This document shows positions 35,128-44,571 of a stretch of DNA of 64,000 bases, piece after piece; within the stretch, counting starts at the first letter, position 1, and every line of letters starts with the position of its first letter. This DNA is from Chlamydiae bacterium Ga0074140. GTDB taxonomy: Bacteria; Chlamydiota; Chlamydiia; Chlamydiales; Rhabdochlamydiaceae. The DNA is taken from the NCBI GenBank assembly GCA_001464115.1, contig LNES01000004.1:62001-126000 (forward strand), written 5' to 3'. The notes under the pieces are model-generated. The model saw only the letters and a program-made list of their open reading frames with translations. It made no database searches and had not been told where the DNA came from. A program made the translations under genes and the position numbers.

Positions 35128-37044
35128 TTATTTCATCTTCTTCAATGGCCTAAAAAGTCTTCCTCCCCCTTCGAACGAATGATGGTACCATTCGATAAAA
35201 TTAAGACGAAGACCGTGGATCACACCGGCCATAAGGGTGAGTGCGATATTCACGGCATGCCCGATTAAAACCACAAAAATGCCGGCCACAAGACCTACAG
35301 ATTTTCCTAAATCATTAAATGTACTGGCCATCATGGCGCCCGCTAGTGCAAGAGCGTAAAGACGCAGGTACGAGAGAACATCGGCAAAGACCTGCACGAT
35401 CGTTGTCACCTCTGAAAAGCCCTTAAGACGCTTCTGGATGAAGGCCAGTATGACTGCGATCCCCACACCGGCGTAGATGAGCTGAATTCCACTTTTTGCG
35501 GCGGTTTCTTTGTCGATTATTCCTGTGAAGTGAAGGATTGAAGTGCACTGCAAAACCGAGGGGAAGTAGAGATATCCCCCAATGAGAAAGAGGATCCATC
35601 CAATGCCGGCTATGTGCCTGTTGAGGTAGCGAACCAGGGAAAGGGCGATGTGGATGACGCCTACGAGAAGCGAGATCTCCAAAAGAACATTATCCTTAAA
35701 ATCATCAAACGCTTCATAGGAGAGTCTGCCCTCTTTTTCGATCGCTGTTTTGTTAAAAAACTCCTGCGCATCTTTTGCGCCTGCGGCTTCGGGATACTCT
35801 TTTACCCAGTAGGCGTTCACATCATCTTGTTTTGCCAAATGATATTCCGCTTTTTTCTCTGCAAGATGACCAGGAAGCGAGTATTGTGAGATCTTGGTTG
35901 TGGGAGAAAATTCGATCCCAAAATAGGAGGCGGTGGTCACACCCCAGAGGATGCATCCAACGGCAAGGGCGAGCGTTAGTTTGATGAGACGTTTTCCCAT
36001 TCCTTTTGCTTGAGGAAACTTATAGCGCAAAAAGAGCCCCGTCAAGAGAAAGAGAAGGCCATACCCCGCATCATTGACGATGAGTGCAAAGAAAAAGACG
36101 AACGACCAGAAGATCCAGCCGGATGGGTCTTTATCATTTGCAGCGGGTATATCGTATACCTTGACGAGATCCTCTCCCACGCGAGGAATTCCTTTGTTTT
36201 CCATGTAGGTGGGTATACGCTCCTTCTCTTCCACAGCGATCTCTTCAACCTGGATTGCCATCCCGTTGATCATGGAAAAAACAGGGGTGACTTTGTTTTC
36301 TGGGATCCAAGCTTCTACAGAAAAGAGTGTTTGGCCAAGAGGAAATTGCACCTCTTTTTTCGCAGCAGCAAGATGATAATCATTGAGCATCTCGACGAGA
36401 ACGCTCTGGAAAAAGTCGATATGTCCCGCAAACTCTTTGAGTTCAGTTTCTAAAAGGTGCAGGGATTCTTTAACAAAGGCCTGATGGCTCTGAAGCTGCT
36501 TTGCTGAACGATCGACGCGCATCTCAATCATTTGCGGATACGAAGTTTGCTGCTTATTGATTGTGATGAAATAGTCGAGGTCGTAGACGGTATCGACATA
36601 GATGATCTCATCAGAGGGGACAACTTCGTGGCTCTTTGAGCTTTTCATGCAGAAGAATTGCACCTTACGGCCACCCTCACGTTCGATGAAGTCGATATCT
36701 TCCATCGAAAAATCTCCAAAGGGAGCAACACGTACGATCTCTGCATCGAGAATGCGCACCTCTTCGGAAAGTCGATCGATCTCTCCTTTGATAGCGAGCA
36801 CGCGCTGCGCCGTTTCTACGGCAAATGCCGTCGATCCTCCTTTGACGTAGGGTTTATGCAGAGGAAGCTTACGCAAAATTCTCAGAGCTGAAAGAAGCGT
36901 CTGCGTTTCCTGGGGCATCTCGAGAGCCCTCTTTCCTGCAGGAGAGATAAATTCGATATACCCTTGATGCTGCGCTCGCTCGAAAAAATCGTCGAGATCT
37001 TCACCTGTGCCGAAAAGGAGAAACTTTTTTACGGGGATAATCAT
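35128..37044 (-). CDS. atpI: V-type ATP synthase subunit I
   Basis: 638 aa. N-terminal ~320 residues are cytosolic and partly coiled coil (IDRLSEEVRILDAEIVR); the C-terminal half has about seven or eight membrane helices (WIFWSFVFFFALIVNDAGYG, LALAVGCILWGVTTASYFGI, LRLYALALAGAMMASTFND). The Arg in YLRLYALALAG is the conserved residue of the half-channel that faces the K ring. Overlaps atpD by 4 nt (ATGA). Homologue of CT_305. It carries ions across the membrane with the K ring. Confidence 0.95.
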   Translation of the reverse strand: MIIPVKKFLLFGTGEDLDDFFERAQHQGYIEFISPAGKRALEMPQETQTLLSALRILRKLPLHKPYVKGGSTAFAVETAQRVLAIKGEIDRLSEEVRILDAEIVRVAPFGDFSMEDIDFIEREGGRKVQFFCMKSSKSHEVVPSDEIIYVDTVYDLDYFITINKQQTSYPQMIEMRVDRSAKQLQSHQAFVKESLHLLETELKEFAGHIDFFQSVLVEMLNDYHLAAAKKEVQFPLGQTLFSVEAWIPENKVTPVFSMINGMAIQVEEIAVEEKERIPTYMENKGIPRVGEDLVKVYDIPAANDKDPSGWIFWSFVFFFALIVNDAGYGLLFLLTGLFLRYKFPQAKGMGKRLIKLTLALAVGCILWGVTTASYFGIEFSPTTKISQYSLPGHLAEKKAEYHLAKQDDVNAYWVKEYPEAAGAKDAQEFFNKTAIEKEGRLSYEAFDDFKDNVLLEISLLVGVIHIALSLVRYLNRHIAGIGWILFLIGGYLYFPSVLQCTSILHFTGIIDKETAAKSGIQLIYAGVGIAVILAFIQKRLKGFSEVTTIVQVFADVLSYLRLYALALAGAMMASTFNDLGKSVGLVAGIFVVLIGHAVNIALTLMAGVIHGLRLNFIEWYHHSFEGGGRLFRPLKKMK

Positions 37045-37652
37045 CGAAGCGCTGCCCTCTCTAAGATCTTCTTTTTGGACACTTTAGCTTGAGCCACAGC
37101 CGCAAGCTGCTGATCGCCCAAGAAAATACGGATCTTCTTCATGTTTTTCAAAGCGCGAGGAATCAAGATCTTCTCGAAGAGATTCACGCGAATGGAAACA
37201 TCGCGAAGCTCCTTCTCAAGACGCTTCTTCTTCTCTTTGGCAATGCGAATTTTCTCGCGCACAACAAGAAGCTCTCTCACGCCTGCCATTGCGGGTTCCA
37301 TCCAAACAGGTGAGTCGAAAAGCGCGTAGGAGGGCTCGCGGAAGAGCACGTTTTCAAAGATGGGGATCTCCACTCCGGCAACATTCTCGTAGCGCTTTCC
37401 CACTTCAACAATTGTAACAGCGGAAAAAAGATCCGAGGCGCTCTTGTCGGATAACAGGGCAGAAAAATGTCTCACTCGCTCTTCTACAGCATCGAAATCT
37501 ACAAATAGCGTGTCGATCTCTTGCGACGCCTGCAGAACTTCCATCTGCAGGAGTGCTTTTTTCAGCTGCAACGTGGGCAGGTATTTTTGCAGCTGATCCA
37601 ATCTCAGCTGCTGTGTCCTTAGCTCAGTTTTTGTGAGTTTGACAGTCGCCAC
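37041..37652 (-). CDS. atpD: V-type ATP synthase subunit D (central stalk)
   Basis: 203 aa. Coiled-coil rotor-shaft protein: N-terminal helix (TKTELRTQQLRLDQLQKYLP) and C-terminal helix (EKKKRLEKELRDVSIRVNLF, KNMKKIRIFLGDQQLAAVAQ) pair up inside the A3B3 head. Typical for the V/A-type D family (TPTK/TKTELR start, RVNAxE-like end, here RVNLFEKILIPR). Homologue of CT_306. It starts 12 nt after atpB and overlaps atpI. Confidence 0.95.
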   Translation of the reverse strand: MATVKLTKTELRTQQLRLDQLQKYLPTLQLKKALLQMEVLQASQEIDTLFVDFDAVEERVRHFSALLSDKSASDLFSAVTIVEVGKRYENVAGVEIPIFENVLFREPSYALFDSPVWMEPAMAGVRELLVVREKIRIAKEKKKRLEKELRDVSIRVNLFEKILIPRALKNMKKIRIFLGDQQLAAVAQAKVSKKKILERAALR

Positions 37653-37664
37653 TTTTAATACCTG

Positions 37665-38966
37665 TTAGCTTTTAGGCCAGTATTTATCGACTAGCGTTTG
37701 TTTGATTCCAACCTCATGAGACTCGAAGCACTCTTTCAATGTTTTCCATCCGAGATCTAGCGCCTCTTCGACGGTGTAATTCACTTCGAGGTTCATCATG
37801 CGCGCCTCAAAAAGGTCGGCATAGTCCAAAAGCTTCTTGTCCCAGCGCGACAGCTTAAATCCCATACTTTCACGTTCGCGTGCTTTTTTTGCGTCAGCAT
37901 AGAGCCGAATTTGCGTGTTGGCAATCTCGTTATGATCCTCACGGGTCACCTTTCCAATCACCTGCTGTTTTAAACGAGAGAGGGAACCAAAAGGATCAAT
38001 GCGTCCTCCGTGCAGATAAAACTGACCCTCTGTGATATAGCCGGTGTTATCAGGAACTGGATGTGTGACATCTCCTCCCGGCATTGTCGTTACAGAGATG
38101 ATCGTGATCGAGCCGCTTCCATCGATGTCGACGGCCTTCTCGTAGCGAGAGGCTAAGTCGGAGTAGAGAGAGCCGGGATAGCCGCGATTGGAAGGCACCT
38201 GGTCCATCGTGATCATGATCTCTTTGATCGCATCGGCAAAGGCGGTCATGTCGGTGAGAAGGACAAGCACATCCTTATCGGCAATAGCAAATTTTTCTGC
38301 ACACGCAAGCGCCATGTCAGGAACGAGCATGCACTCGACGGCGGGATCTGTTGCCTGGTGAATAAACATGATCGTCTTTTCGAGAGAACCCGCTGTTTGC
38401 GCATTATCGATAAAGGCTTGGTAGTCGTCAAAGCGGAGTCCCATTCCCCCAATTACAACCACATCCGCATCGGTCTGATTCGCAATGCGCATGAGAAGAG
38501 AATTGTAGGGCTCGCCCGCAACAGAAAAGATCGGGATCTTTTGCGATTTCACAAGGCAGTTGAACACATCGATCATCGGGATATTGGTGCGCACCATCTC
38601 GCGCGGAATAATCCTTTTCACAGGATTAAACGAAGGGGTTCCAATATCTATCGACTCACCAATGATAAGAGGCCCTTGATCGATCGGCTCTCCTGCACCA
38701 TTCAGCCTGCGACCCAAGAGCGCATCGCTGTAAGTAGCACGCATATCTCTTCCCAGGAAGGTCACACGATCGTTTGTAGAAATACCTCGCGTGTTTTCAA
38801 AACACTGCAAGGTAACTCTCTCACCATCGATCCTCAAAACCGAGGCATATGTGCGCTGTCCTGTCTGCTTCTGAATCTGCGCGACCTCCCCCAGGCTCAC
38901 ACCCTCCGCCATCACCGTGAGCAAATTCCCACGCATATCTACAATCCGATCATATATCTTTTTCAT
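37665..38966 (-). CDS. atpB: V-type ATP synthase subunit B
   Basis: 433 aa from the ATG at 38966 ([20 protein letters not shown]); an upstream in-frame start at 38996 is less likely since it runs towards the palindromic element. Regulatory nucleotide-binding subunit without a classic P-loop; [34 protein letters not shown] and [18 protein letters not shown] are typical. Forms the A3B3 head. Homologue of CT_307. The 598-bp gap from atpA holds a palindromic element of ~520 bp. Confidence 0.96.
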   Translation of the reverse strand: MKKIYDRIVDMRGNLLTVMAEGVSLGEVAQIQKQTGQRTYASVLRIDGERVTLQCFENTRGISTNDRVTFLGRDMRATYSDALLGRRLNGAGEPIDQGPLIIGESIDIGTPSFNPVKRIIPREMVRTNIPMIDVFNCLVKSQKIPIFSVAGEPYNSLLMRIANQTDADVVVIGGMGLRFDDYQAFIDNAQTAGSLEKTIMFIHQATDPAVECMLVPDMALACAEKFAIADKDVLVLLTDMTAFADAIKEIMITMDQVPSNRGYPGSLYSDLASRYEKAVDIDGSGSITIISVTTMPGGDVTHPVPDNTGYITEGQFYLHGGRIDPFGSLSRLKQQVIGKVTREDHNEIANTQIRLYADAKKARERESMGFKLSRWDKKLLDYADLFEARMMNLEVNYTVEEALDLGWKTLKECFESHEVGIKQTLVDKYWPKS

Positions 38967-39012
38967 ACATCCTTTAAAAAAACAAAAAGAGAGCATTCTT
39001 TAATGATAGCGC

Positions 39013-39533
39013 CTCTATAGACATGTCGGGTGACACAGCACTGCGTGTCCGTGTCCCCAGCGACCCCCTTGCGCCTCACCTCGCTTTGAAAAATCCCGTC
39101 CTCGGAGGCGGGGTGTGTGAAACACAACCCCGCACGCGCTTCACGCTCTCCTGCGGTGTGATTTTTCTGCGCGATCTGAGTCGATGGGCTGCTCGCGCGC
39201 TCACCTCCCCAACCTATCGGTTGGGGCCCCTTCTCGCGTCGTCTCGCAGAGCGAAGTAAAGAAGTTGGAAAACCGTTTTCGAAACTCTTTGCCAAGCCCT
39301 GCGACATGACACGGAAGGGGACCCGCGACGAAGGAGTGGGGAGGGAGTGCTTGAAGCAGCCCATGGCTTCAAGCCACAATGAGAAATCGAACCGCAGGAG
39401 AGCCCGTAAGGGCGCGGGGGGTAGTGCTTTGCACACCCCCTCGACGAGGACTCGATTTATCGAAGTGGATTGAAGCTCAAGGGGGCAAGCGGGGGACAAG
39501 GACACGCAGTGCTTTGTCCCCGACATGTCTATG
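39013..39533. mobile_element. ~520-bp palindromic (foldback/MITE-like) element between atpA and atpB
   Basis: The ends are inverted repeats (left ATAGACATGTCGGGTGACAC..., right ...GTCCCCGACATGTCTAT), and the similarity continues inward through the whole element: CTCTCCTGCGG, GGGCTGCT, CCTCCCCA and CGTCTCGCAG each meet an inverted counterpart. It is therefore one large imperfect hairpin of two ~240-bp arms with a ~50-bp centre near 39250-39300. An open frame covers most of it on the minus strand but looks non-coding. A shorter relative lies at 48880-49047. It accounts for almost the whole gap between atpA and atpB. Confidence 0.75.
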
Positions 39534-39564
39534 GGCTCCTCAAACAGACTCAACCTCTCTCCAC

Positions 39565-41322
39565 TCATGGTTGTACGCCTATCTTTTGGTCGATGTGGGT
39601 GAGAGCGTGTTTGTAGCGGTCGGACTTGAAGGGCATGAAGTTGATGTTCTTGATCTCGTTTTGTAGTTCGATGAAAAAGACACGCGCCTGATCGTGACTC
39701 TCAAACTCGAAGGAGCGCTCAAAGATCCGATTCATGAGTTGAAAGAGAGGGATCTGCCTGTCGAGTGGCGAGTAGGCATCCTCTTTGTCAAAGGCATTCT
39801 GCTGAAGATAGCAAAACTCAAAGAGCTCAGATTTTAAATAGATCACGATGTCCTGCATCGAAACCCCCTCTTCACCCACAACCTCCATCCGCTTTCCAAT
39901 CTCATCGCCTTGGCGTAAAATCTTGGCAGCTCTTTTGACCATCCGGTTCCATCCTTCGACACGTCTTCCGAGCTCGACGCCAACCTCGTCGATATATTTA
40001 CTCCAGGAGATCAGCGGATCAATTGCAGGATAGCGGCGCGCATCAGAACGGGCGCGCGAAAGACCGTGGAATGCACCCACAACGGATAGCGTTGCTTGCG
40101 TGACAGGCTCTTCGAAACTTCCTCCAGCAGGAGAGACAGCACCGCCGATGGTGAGTGAACCAGTCTTTCCATTTTTCAGCTCGACAACCCCAGCACGCTC
40201 ATAGAAGGCCGCGATGCGGGATGCGAGATAAGCAGGAAACGCTTCTTCTCCTGGAATTTCTTCGAGTCTTCCCGACATCTCGCGCATCGCCTGTGCCCAA
40301 CGCGAGGTTGAATCGGCGAGAAGTAGGACGTCAAGGCCCATCTGTCGATAATATTCAGCGATCGTAGATCCCATGTAAATGGAAGCTTCGCGTGCCGCAA
40401 CAGGCATCGATGAGGTGTTGCAAATGATCACAGTGCGATTGATGAGAGGTTCATTCGTATGCGGGTCGATCAGGTGAGGAAATGTACGAAGCACCTCAAC
40501 AACCTCTCCTGCGCGTTCTCCACAGGCGACGATGATAACAATATCTACGGAAGCATACTTTGAAAGATGGTGCTGGAGCACAGTTTTTCCTGCACCAAAC
40601 GGCCCAGGCGAGCAGAATGTTCCGCCTTTGAGTACTGGAAACGCTGTGTCCAAGATGCGAAGCCCCGTATCCATCATCTTCGAAGGTTTAATCTTTTCCC
40701 CTTGAAATAGAGGCATTTTGACGGGCCATTTTTGCACCATGGTGAAAGAGAGCTCTCCCCCCTTTTCATCAACACCACGAGCTACAACCGTATCGATCGA
40801 ATAAGAGCCAGGTTTAATCACCCAGGTGAGCGTATATTCGCCAAAGTTTGCAAATGGAACCATGATCTGATGGTGAAAGCGTCCCTCCATGGTGTATCCC
40901 AAGCTATCTCCACGAGAGACGACATCTCCGACCTTTGCTGTTGGGTTATAATCCCAATGTTTGGCGCGATCGAGTGGAGGCATGTATACGCCGCGAGAGA
41001 GAAAGAGTCCCGTTGCGTCGGCGACCTTCTCTAGAGGATTTTGGAGACCGTCGAGAATCGATGTGAGAAGACCTGGAGCGAGTTCTGCCTCCAAAAGATG
41101 GCCAGAAAATTCGACAGGCGTATTCAGACGGATGCCGCGTGTGTCTTCGAAAACTTGAACCTTCGCCTCTTTCCCCACGATCTCAATCACCTCAGCCTTG
41201 AGACCCACATCTCCAAGGCGGACCATCGCCACCTCTCCCTGACGGATATCTCCTTCAAAGGCGACGTGTAAAAGGTTGCCAAACGCCCGTATTACTTTTC
41301 CTGTTGCACTCTGTTTTGTCAT
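39565..41322 (-). CDS. atpA: V-type ATP synthase subunit A (catalytic)
   Basis: 585 aa. Catalytic head subunit; P-loop GPFGAGKTVLQHHL (~228), DSTSRWAQAMREMSGRLEEI, and the A-subunit non-homologous region (~110-180). Works with B in ATP hydrolysis or synthesis. Homologue of CT_308. Downstream of the DUF2764 gene by 8 nt; followed by the palindromic element before atpB. Confidence 0.97.
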   Translation of the reverse strand: MTKQSATGKVIRAFGNLLHVAFEGDIRQGEVAMVRLGDVGLKAEVIEIVGKEAKVQVFEDTRGIRLNTPVEFSGHLLEAELAPGLLTSILDGLQNPLEKVADATGLFLSRGVYMPPLDRAKHWDYNPTAKVGDVVSRGDSLGYTMEGRFHHQIMVPFANFGEYTLTWVIKPGSYSIDTVVARGVDEKGGELSFTMVQKWPVKMPLFQGEKIKPSKMMDTGLRILDTAFPVLKGGTFCSPGPFGAGKTVLQHHLSKYASVDIVIIVACGERAGEVVEVLRTFPHLIDPHTNEPLINRTVIICNTSSMPVAAREASIYMGSTIAEYYRQMGLDVLLLADSTSRWAQAMREMSGRLEEIPGEEAFPAYLASRIAAFYERAGVVELKNGKTGSLTIGGAVSPAGGSFEEPVTQATLSVVGAFHGLSRARSDARRYPAIDPLISWSKYIDEVGVELGRRVEGWNRMVKRAAKILRQGDEIGKRMEVVGEEGVSMQDIVIYLKSELFEFCYLQQNAFDKEDAYSPLDRQIPLFQLMNRIFERSFEFESHDQARVFFIELQNEIKNINFMPFKSDRYKHALTHIDQKIGVQP

Positions 41323-41330
41323 CTTCTTAT

Positions 41331-42104
41331 TTAACCGGTTTTGAGGGATTCTAAGATCATTTTTCCTTTGTTCGAGTCGAGCTCGATCCAGTGCTCAACG
41401 AGCATCAGCTGCGTGATATAGCCCAAGATCCAATCGATGGAGAAAAGAGGACGCTGCACCATCTCTTCAATCTTTTTGAAGCGCCAAGAAGTGAATGCTT
41501 TGTACCTCTGCCAAGGATCTTTTCCTGAAGAGATCATGAGCTCCTTGAGCTCTTGCCACTCAGGAGGAGGTTCGTAATTGGGCGCATCTTTTTGTGCCAG
41601 GATCTGCGCCACAAGCATATCGGAGAGATCTTCGAACTGCAGCTCGCGCGTAAGATCGCGCTGAAGTTCTTTTGCCCGGAGAGCGAGCATCACCAGCCTC
41701 CACTCTCGCTCAAACTTGAGATACCGCTGCAAGAATCCCGTCTGCTGAGGAATTTCCTCTGCAAAGAATCTTGAGAGGAGCCCAAAAAAATTCTTCACCC
41801 GTTCGTTCAAATTTTCGAACTGGTCAAAAAAATCAAACACATAGTCGGGAAGAATGTTGCGAATGAGAAGCGCCTCATCAAGCTCTTTCTCGTCGAGGTT
41901 TCCGCGTGGATCGATCGGCTCTTCCGAAAGAAGAGCGCGGATATTTTGCAGATCGGTAAAAAGCAGAAGCGTCCTAACGCGTGCGAGATCTCTTTTAGAG
42001 AGGTTGATCTCCAAACGATTTTTGAGCTCTTCAAAGTTGATCTCGGGCTTCTGTCCCAAAACCAGCGGCGGAAGGGAGGCCGCAAGAAAATAGTAATTTC
42101 CCAT
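41331..42104 (-). CDS. V-ATPase-associated DUF2764 protein
   Basis: 257 aa. Begins MGNYYFLAASLPPLVLGQKP, typical of the DUF2764 family (CT_309), which occurs in the V-ATPase operon of Chlamydiae and some other bacteria in the place of subunit C. Mostly helical (LLSRFFAEEIPQQTGFLQRY); no catalytic motif. I infer it does the structural job of the C subunit linking the rotor to the membrane ring; this is context, not proof. Separated from atpE by 14 nt. Confidence 0.85.
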   Translation of the reverse strand: MGNYYFLAASLPPLVLGQKPEINFEELKNRLEINLSKRDLARVRTLLLFTDLQNIRALLSEEPIDPRGNLDEKELDEALLIRNILPDYVFDFFDQFENLNERVKNFFGLLSRFFAEEIPQQTGFLQRYLKFEREWRLVMLALRAKELQRDLTRELQFEDLSDMLVAQILAQKDAPNYEPPPEWQELKELMISSGKDPWQRYKAFTSWRFKKIEEMVQRPLFSIDWILGYITQLMLVEHWIELDSNKGKMILESLKTG

Positions 42105-42118
42105 GCTTTCCTGTCCCT

Positions 42119-42748
42119 TCAGAATGATTCAAAAAAGATCGCGCGGAAGTCTTTACGGATATAATTTGTCAGCAGCTCTTTAACCGCATTATCCGAAAGA
42201 TCTAACGTCACGTTCTCTTTTCGTAGTTTTACCTCAATCCCCCCTCCAATTGAGGAGAGAAGCACACTCTTTTCTTTTAGCTGATTTAAAACCTCTTTAG
42301 CAAGAAGCTCATTGACAGCGCGCGCGGGAATCTTCGAAGAAATATAAGCGCTCAAATTCGCCTCCGCCCCCTCTTGCTGCAAAGCCTTTACAATCGCAGA
42401 GATGAGATCTGCAAGCACTTGAGGATTTTGCAGAGGTTTTGAAAGCTGTTGACCGAGCTCTTTATTGAAAAATCTTTCTTCAATGAGCTGTTTCAGATAT
42501 TGGACAGCCTGCTTACTCGCCTGATTTAAAGCCGCTTGAAAGATCCCCTTTTCCCGTTCAATTTTCTCTTTCGCTTGAGCATGAAGCGTCTCCACTTGCT
42601 TTTCCGCATCCTGCAGAATGCGATCCGCCTTTTCGCGGGCATCTTTGATGATCTCTTCGGCCTCTTGCATTGCAGGCTCTAAGGTTTCTCGCCTAAGCGC
42701 CTCACAAATTTTTTTAACTTTTTCCTTGCCGGTCTCAATTCCTTTCAT
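42119..42748 (-). CDS. atpE: V-type ATP synthase subunit E (peripheral stalk)
   Basis: 209 aa from the ATG at 42748 (MKGIETGKEKVKKICEALRR); a start at 42808 would add 20 residues of unrelated character. Long N-terminal helix rich in Glu/Lys/Ala (EAEEIIKDAREKADRILQDA), then a globular C-terminal part that ties the stalk to the head. First gene of the operon; homologue of CT_310. No separate G (or F) subunit gene is present nearby. Confidence 0.93.
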   Translation of the reverse strand: MKGIETGKEKVKKICEALRRETLEPAMQEAEEIIKDAREKADRILQDAEKQVETLHAQAKEKIEREKGIFQAALNQASKQAVQYLKQLIEERFFNKELGQQLSKPLQNPQVLADLISAIVKALQQEGAEANLSAYISSKIPARAVNELLAKEVLNQLKEKSVLLSSIGGGIEVKLRKENVTLDLSDNAVKELLTNYIRKDFRAIFFESF

Positions 42749-42938
42749 CCAGCACCTACTTATAATGATTTCACCATACGTTATTACTTTCCCTGCGATA
42801 TTTTTCAATGCATTTTGAAGAGAAGAAGAAAAAATTTATAAAACCAGTGCAGTTGCGCGAAATGACATAAAGGATCAAAGAGGCGAAATAAAGCCCGCAG
42901 CTTGCAAAAAAACTTCTTGTGTGAGATAAGAACGTTTT

Positions 42939-43193
42939 ATGAAAAAATTTATCGCAGCCCTTCTCGTCGCGGTTCATTTCACGCAGCCTCTTCTTGCAAA
43001 AGAGTACCTCTCCGATCATGCAAAAAACACAGATGAACTCTATCGGCAAGGTGCAGGAGCTCAAGATGGTGGTTATACGGCAATTGGTCTATCGATGTTT
43101 GGGTGGGGCATTGGTCTCGCTGCAGGTATTGCTATCCTTGCTGGCGTCCTCCATCAGAGTAAAAGTTCGAGCGCCCATACCAGCAGCAATTAG
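42939..43193 (+). CDS. Small exported protein with one membrane helix
   Basis: 84 aa. Signal peptide MKKFIAALLVAVHFTQPLLA with cleavage after A20, a polar middle (DHAKNTDELYRQGAGAQDGG) and a hydrophobic helix (~51-70, FGWGIGLAAGIAILAGVL), then a Ser-rich tail. AGATAAGAACG precedes the ATG; the same string (GAGATAAGAAC) precedes tal. Its last codons overlap the start of the next gene in another frame. Unknown function; similar in build to the exported protein at 43752. Confidence 0.65.
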   Translation: MKKFIAALLVAVHFTQPLLAKEYLSDHAKNTDELYRQGAGAQDGGYTAIGLSMFGWGIGLAAGIAILAGVLHQSKSSSAHTSSN

Positions 43194-43659
43194 TTTTCTC
43201 CTTTTTTTCCCTCTTCTTTCGCACGCCGCACTCTGCACCTTTATCCCTCCTGAAAAGTGGGAATTTATCGATACGAGCAAGCTTCCACCTCGCGTCAAAA
43301 TAGGCTGCCTCGGTCCCGATAAAAACGGGTTTCGTCCCTCGTTGAACCTCGCAATTGAAGAGGAGGTAAACGGATCCATTGAGGAGTATCTGAAATCCGT
43401 TAAGGCACTTTACGAAAAGGAGCGCGAGAACCGCTGGAGAGATCTCGGCCCTTTTCAAACCCTTGCAGGCCCTGCTCGCCTCACGTCTGTCGATATAAAA
43501 ACTAAAAATGGGGATGCGCGCCTCATGCAACTCATCCTTCTCAAAGATCGAACCGCCTACATCCTTACAGCCGTCTCTCAAAAAGAGGAGTTTTCTGAAC
43601 TGCAAAAAACATTCAAGCGCGCTTTTTGCTCTCTGCATTTGGACCCATCCGGAAATTAA
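43138..43659 (+). CDS. Hypothetical secreted protein, uncertain start
   Basis: About 173 aa if it starts at the TTG at 43138 (another TTG at 43129); no ATG or GTG fits, and the in-frame ATG at 42994 lies inside the upstream gene with no coding logic. From 43138 the N-terminus is basic then hydrophobic (IRVKVRAPIPAAISFLLFFP, then LLSHA), a credible signal peptide. The mature part has a WEFIDTSKLPPRVKIGC start and a ...AILTAVSQKEEF-type end, beta-rich, no known family. Overlap with the previous gene suggests translational coupling. Confidence 0.55.
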   Translation: MLASSIRVKVRAPIPAAISFLLFFPLLSHAALCTFIPPEKWEFIDTSKLPPRVKIGCLGPDKNGFRPSLNLAIEEEVNGSIEEYLKSVKALYEKERENRWRDLGPFQTLAGPARLTSVDIKTKNGDARLMQLILLKDRTAYILTAVSQKEEFSELQKTFKRAFCSLHLDPSGN

Positions 43660-43751
43660 AAACGGTTGTATTTTTGATGATTTTTGGATAGGTTCTTATC
43701 CAGCAATCGCTTAGAATCGCAAGAAACAGAACCATAAGCGACGTAAGTAAG

Positions 43752-43994
43752 ATGAAAAAAACCCTCTCCCTCATTCTAGCTTGCACTTTTACCTTTACAA
43801 GCGTTGGACACGCAGAGGTCACGACCGTCGGTCCAGGCCCTAAGCAGGTAAAGCCTGAAGATAAAAGCAAAAGCAACAAGCGCTGGTATGGCATCGCCAT
43901 TGCTGCTGGCATCGTCGCAATCGGTATAGCAACATGTGTCATTGTTGCGCAGCACCATGATAACGACAAACACCACCACCGCCACAATAATTAA
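43752..43994 (+). CDS. Small exported protein with His-rich tail
   Basis: 80 aa. Signal peptide MKKTLSLILACTFTFTSVGHA, a Gly/Pro/Lys linker, one hydrophobic helix (~46-65, WYGIAIAAGIVAIGIATCVI) and a very His-rich end (QHHDNDKHHHRHNN) that might bind metal. Built like the 84-aa protein at 42939 (signal peptide, polar stretch, helix, short tail), so the two may be distant relatives. Function unknown. Confidence 0.6.
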   Translation: MKKTLSLILACTFTFTSVGHAEVTTVGPGPKQVKPEDKSKSNKRWYGIAIAAGIVAIGIATCVIVAQHHDNDKHHHRHNN

Positions 43995-44017
43995 CGTTGA
44001 TCTATGAGCGACGAGTG

Positions 44018-44521
44018 ATGAACAGAAGAACAAAAGAATGTTCTCTTTTGGTTGCCATCCTTGTTCTTTCGTCTTGTGAACGCCAAGATCCGTGGACATT
44101 ACAAACGATACGGGCAGGAAATTCCGATTTCAACTCGTCAAAACTAGCCTACGCAACAGAAGACCAAGTAAACGGTCTTGATCTCGAAATTCTCTCTTCG
44201 AAAAAAGAGCTGCGTATCGCTCTTCTCGTCCACTCCCATCCGGTTCCAGCCTATGATCTCGACGAGAAAAAAGCGCTCGTGAAAATTTCGAGCCCAGAAA
44301 AGCAGATTGTAACGCTTGCATCCAGAAGGGAAGGAGGACAAAGACTCATCCTCCCTGAAAAAGTTCACCCTTTCATTCTCTCCACATTAAAAAATGGAGA
44401 GCCTCTTACACTTCAAGTCCCTGGGTATAAGAGCACTGTCATGCCAAAAAAATTTTCGACGCTCCTGGAAAAACTGGAACACCCCTCCCCTTTCGAGCTC
44501 ATCATTCATCTTCCCATGTAA
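44018..44521 (+). CDS. Putative lipoprotein
   Basis: 167 aa from the ATG at 44018 (MNRRTKECSLLVAILVLSSC), preferred over 43997 because it gives a compact signal peptide with lipobox LSSC at the start. Mature region is mixed alpha/beta (LEILSSKKELRIALLVHSHP, KISSPEKQIVTLASR) with no known domain. Third of the small exported genes between atpE and tal; ends 50 nt before tal. Unknown role. Confidence 0.65.
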   Translation: MNRRTKECSLLVAILVLSSCERQDPWTLQTIRAGNSDFNSSKLAYATEDQVNGLDLEILSSKKELRIALLVHSHPVPAYDLDEKKALVKISSPEKQIVTLASRREGGQRLILPEKVHPFILSTLKNGEPLTLQVPGYKSTVMPKKFSTLLEKLEHPSPFELIIHLPM

Positions 44522-44571
44522 ATTTTAACTCAGTAAAATAGGCTGTATAACTTCATTAGCGAGATAAGAAC

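Noticed and set aside
38358..39020. ~220-codon frame opposite atpB
   Set aside because: Antisense shadow of atpB.
38963..39568. ~200-codon frame on the minus strand across the palindromic element
   Set aside because: It runs through both arms of the palindrome, has no known motif and no ribosome site; the openness follows from GC-rich repeat composition.
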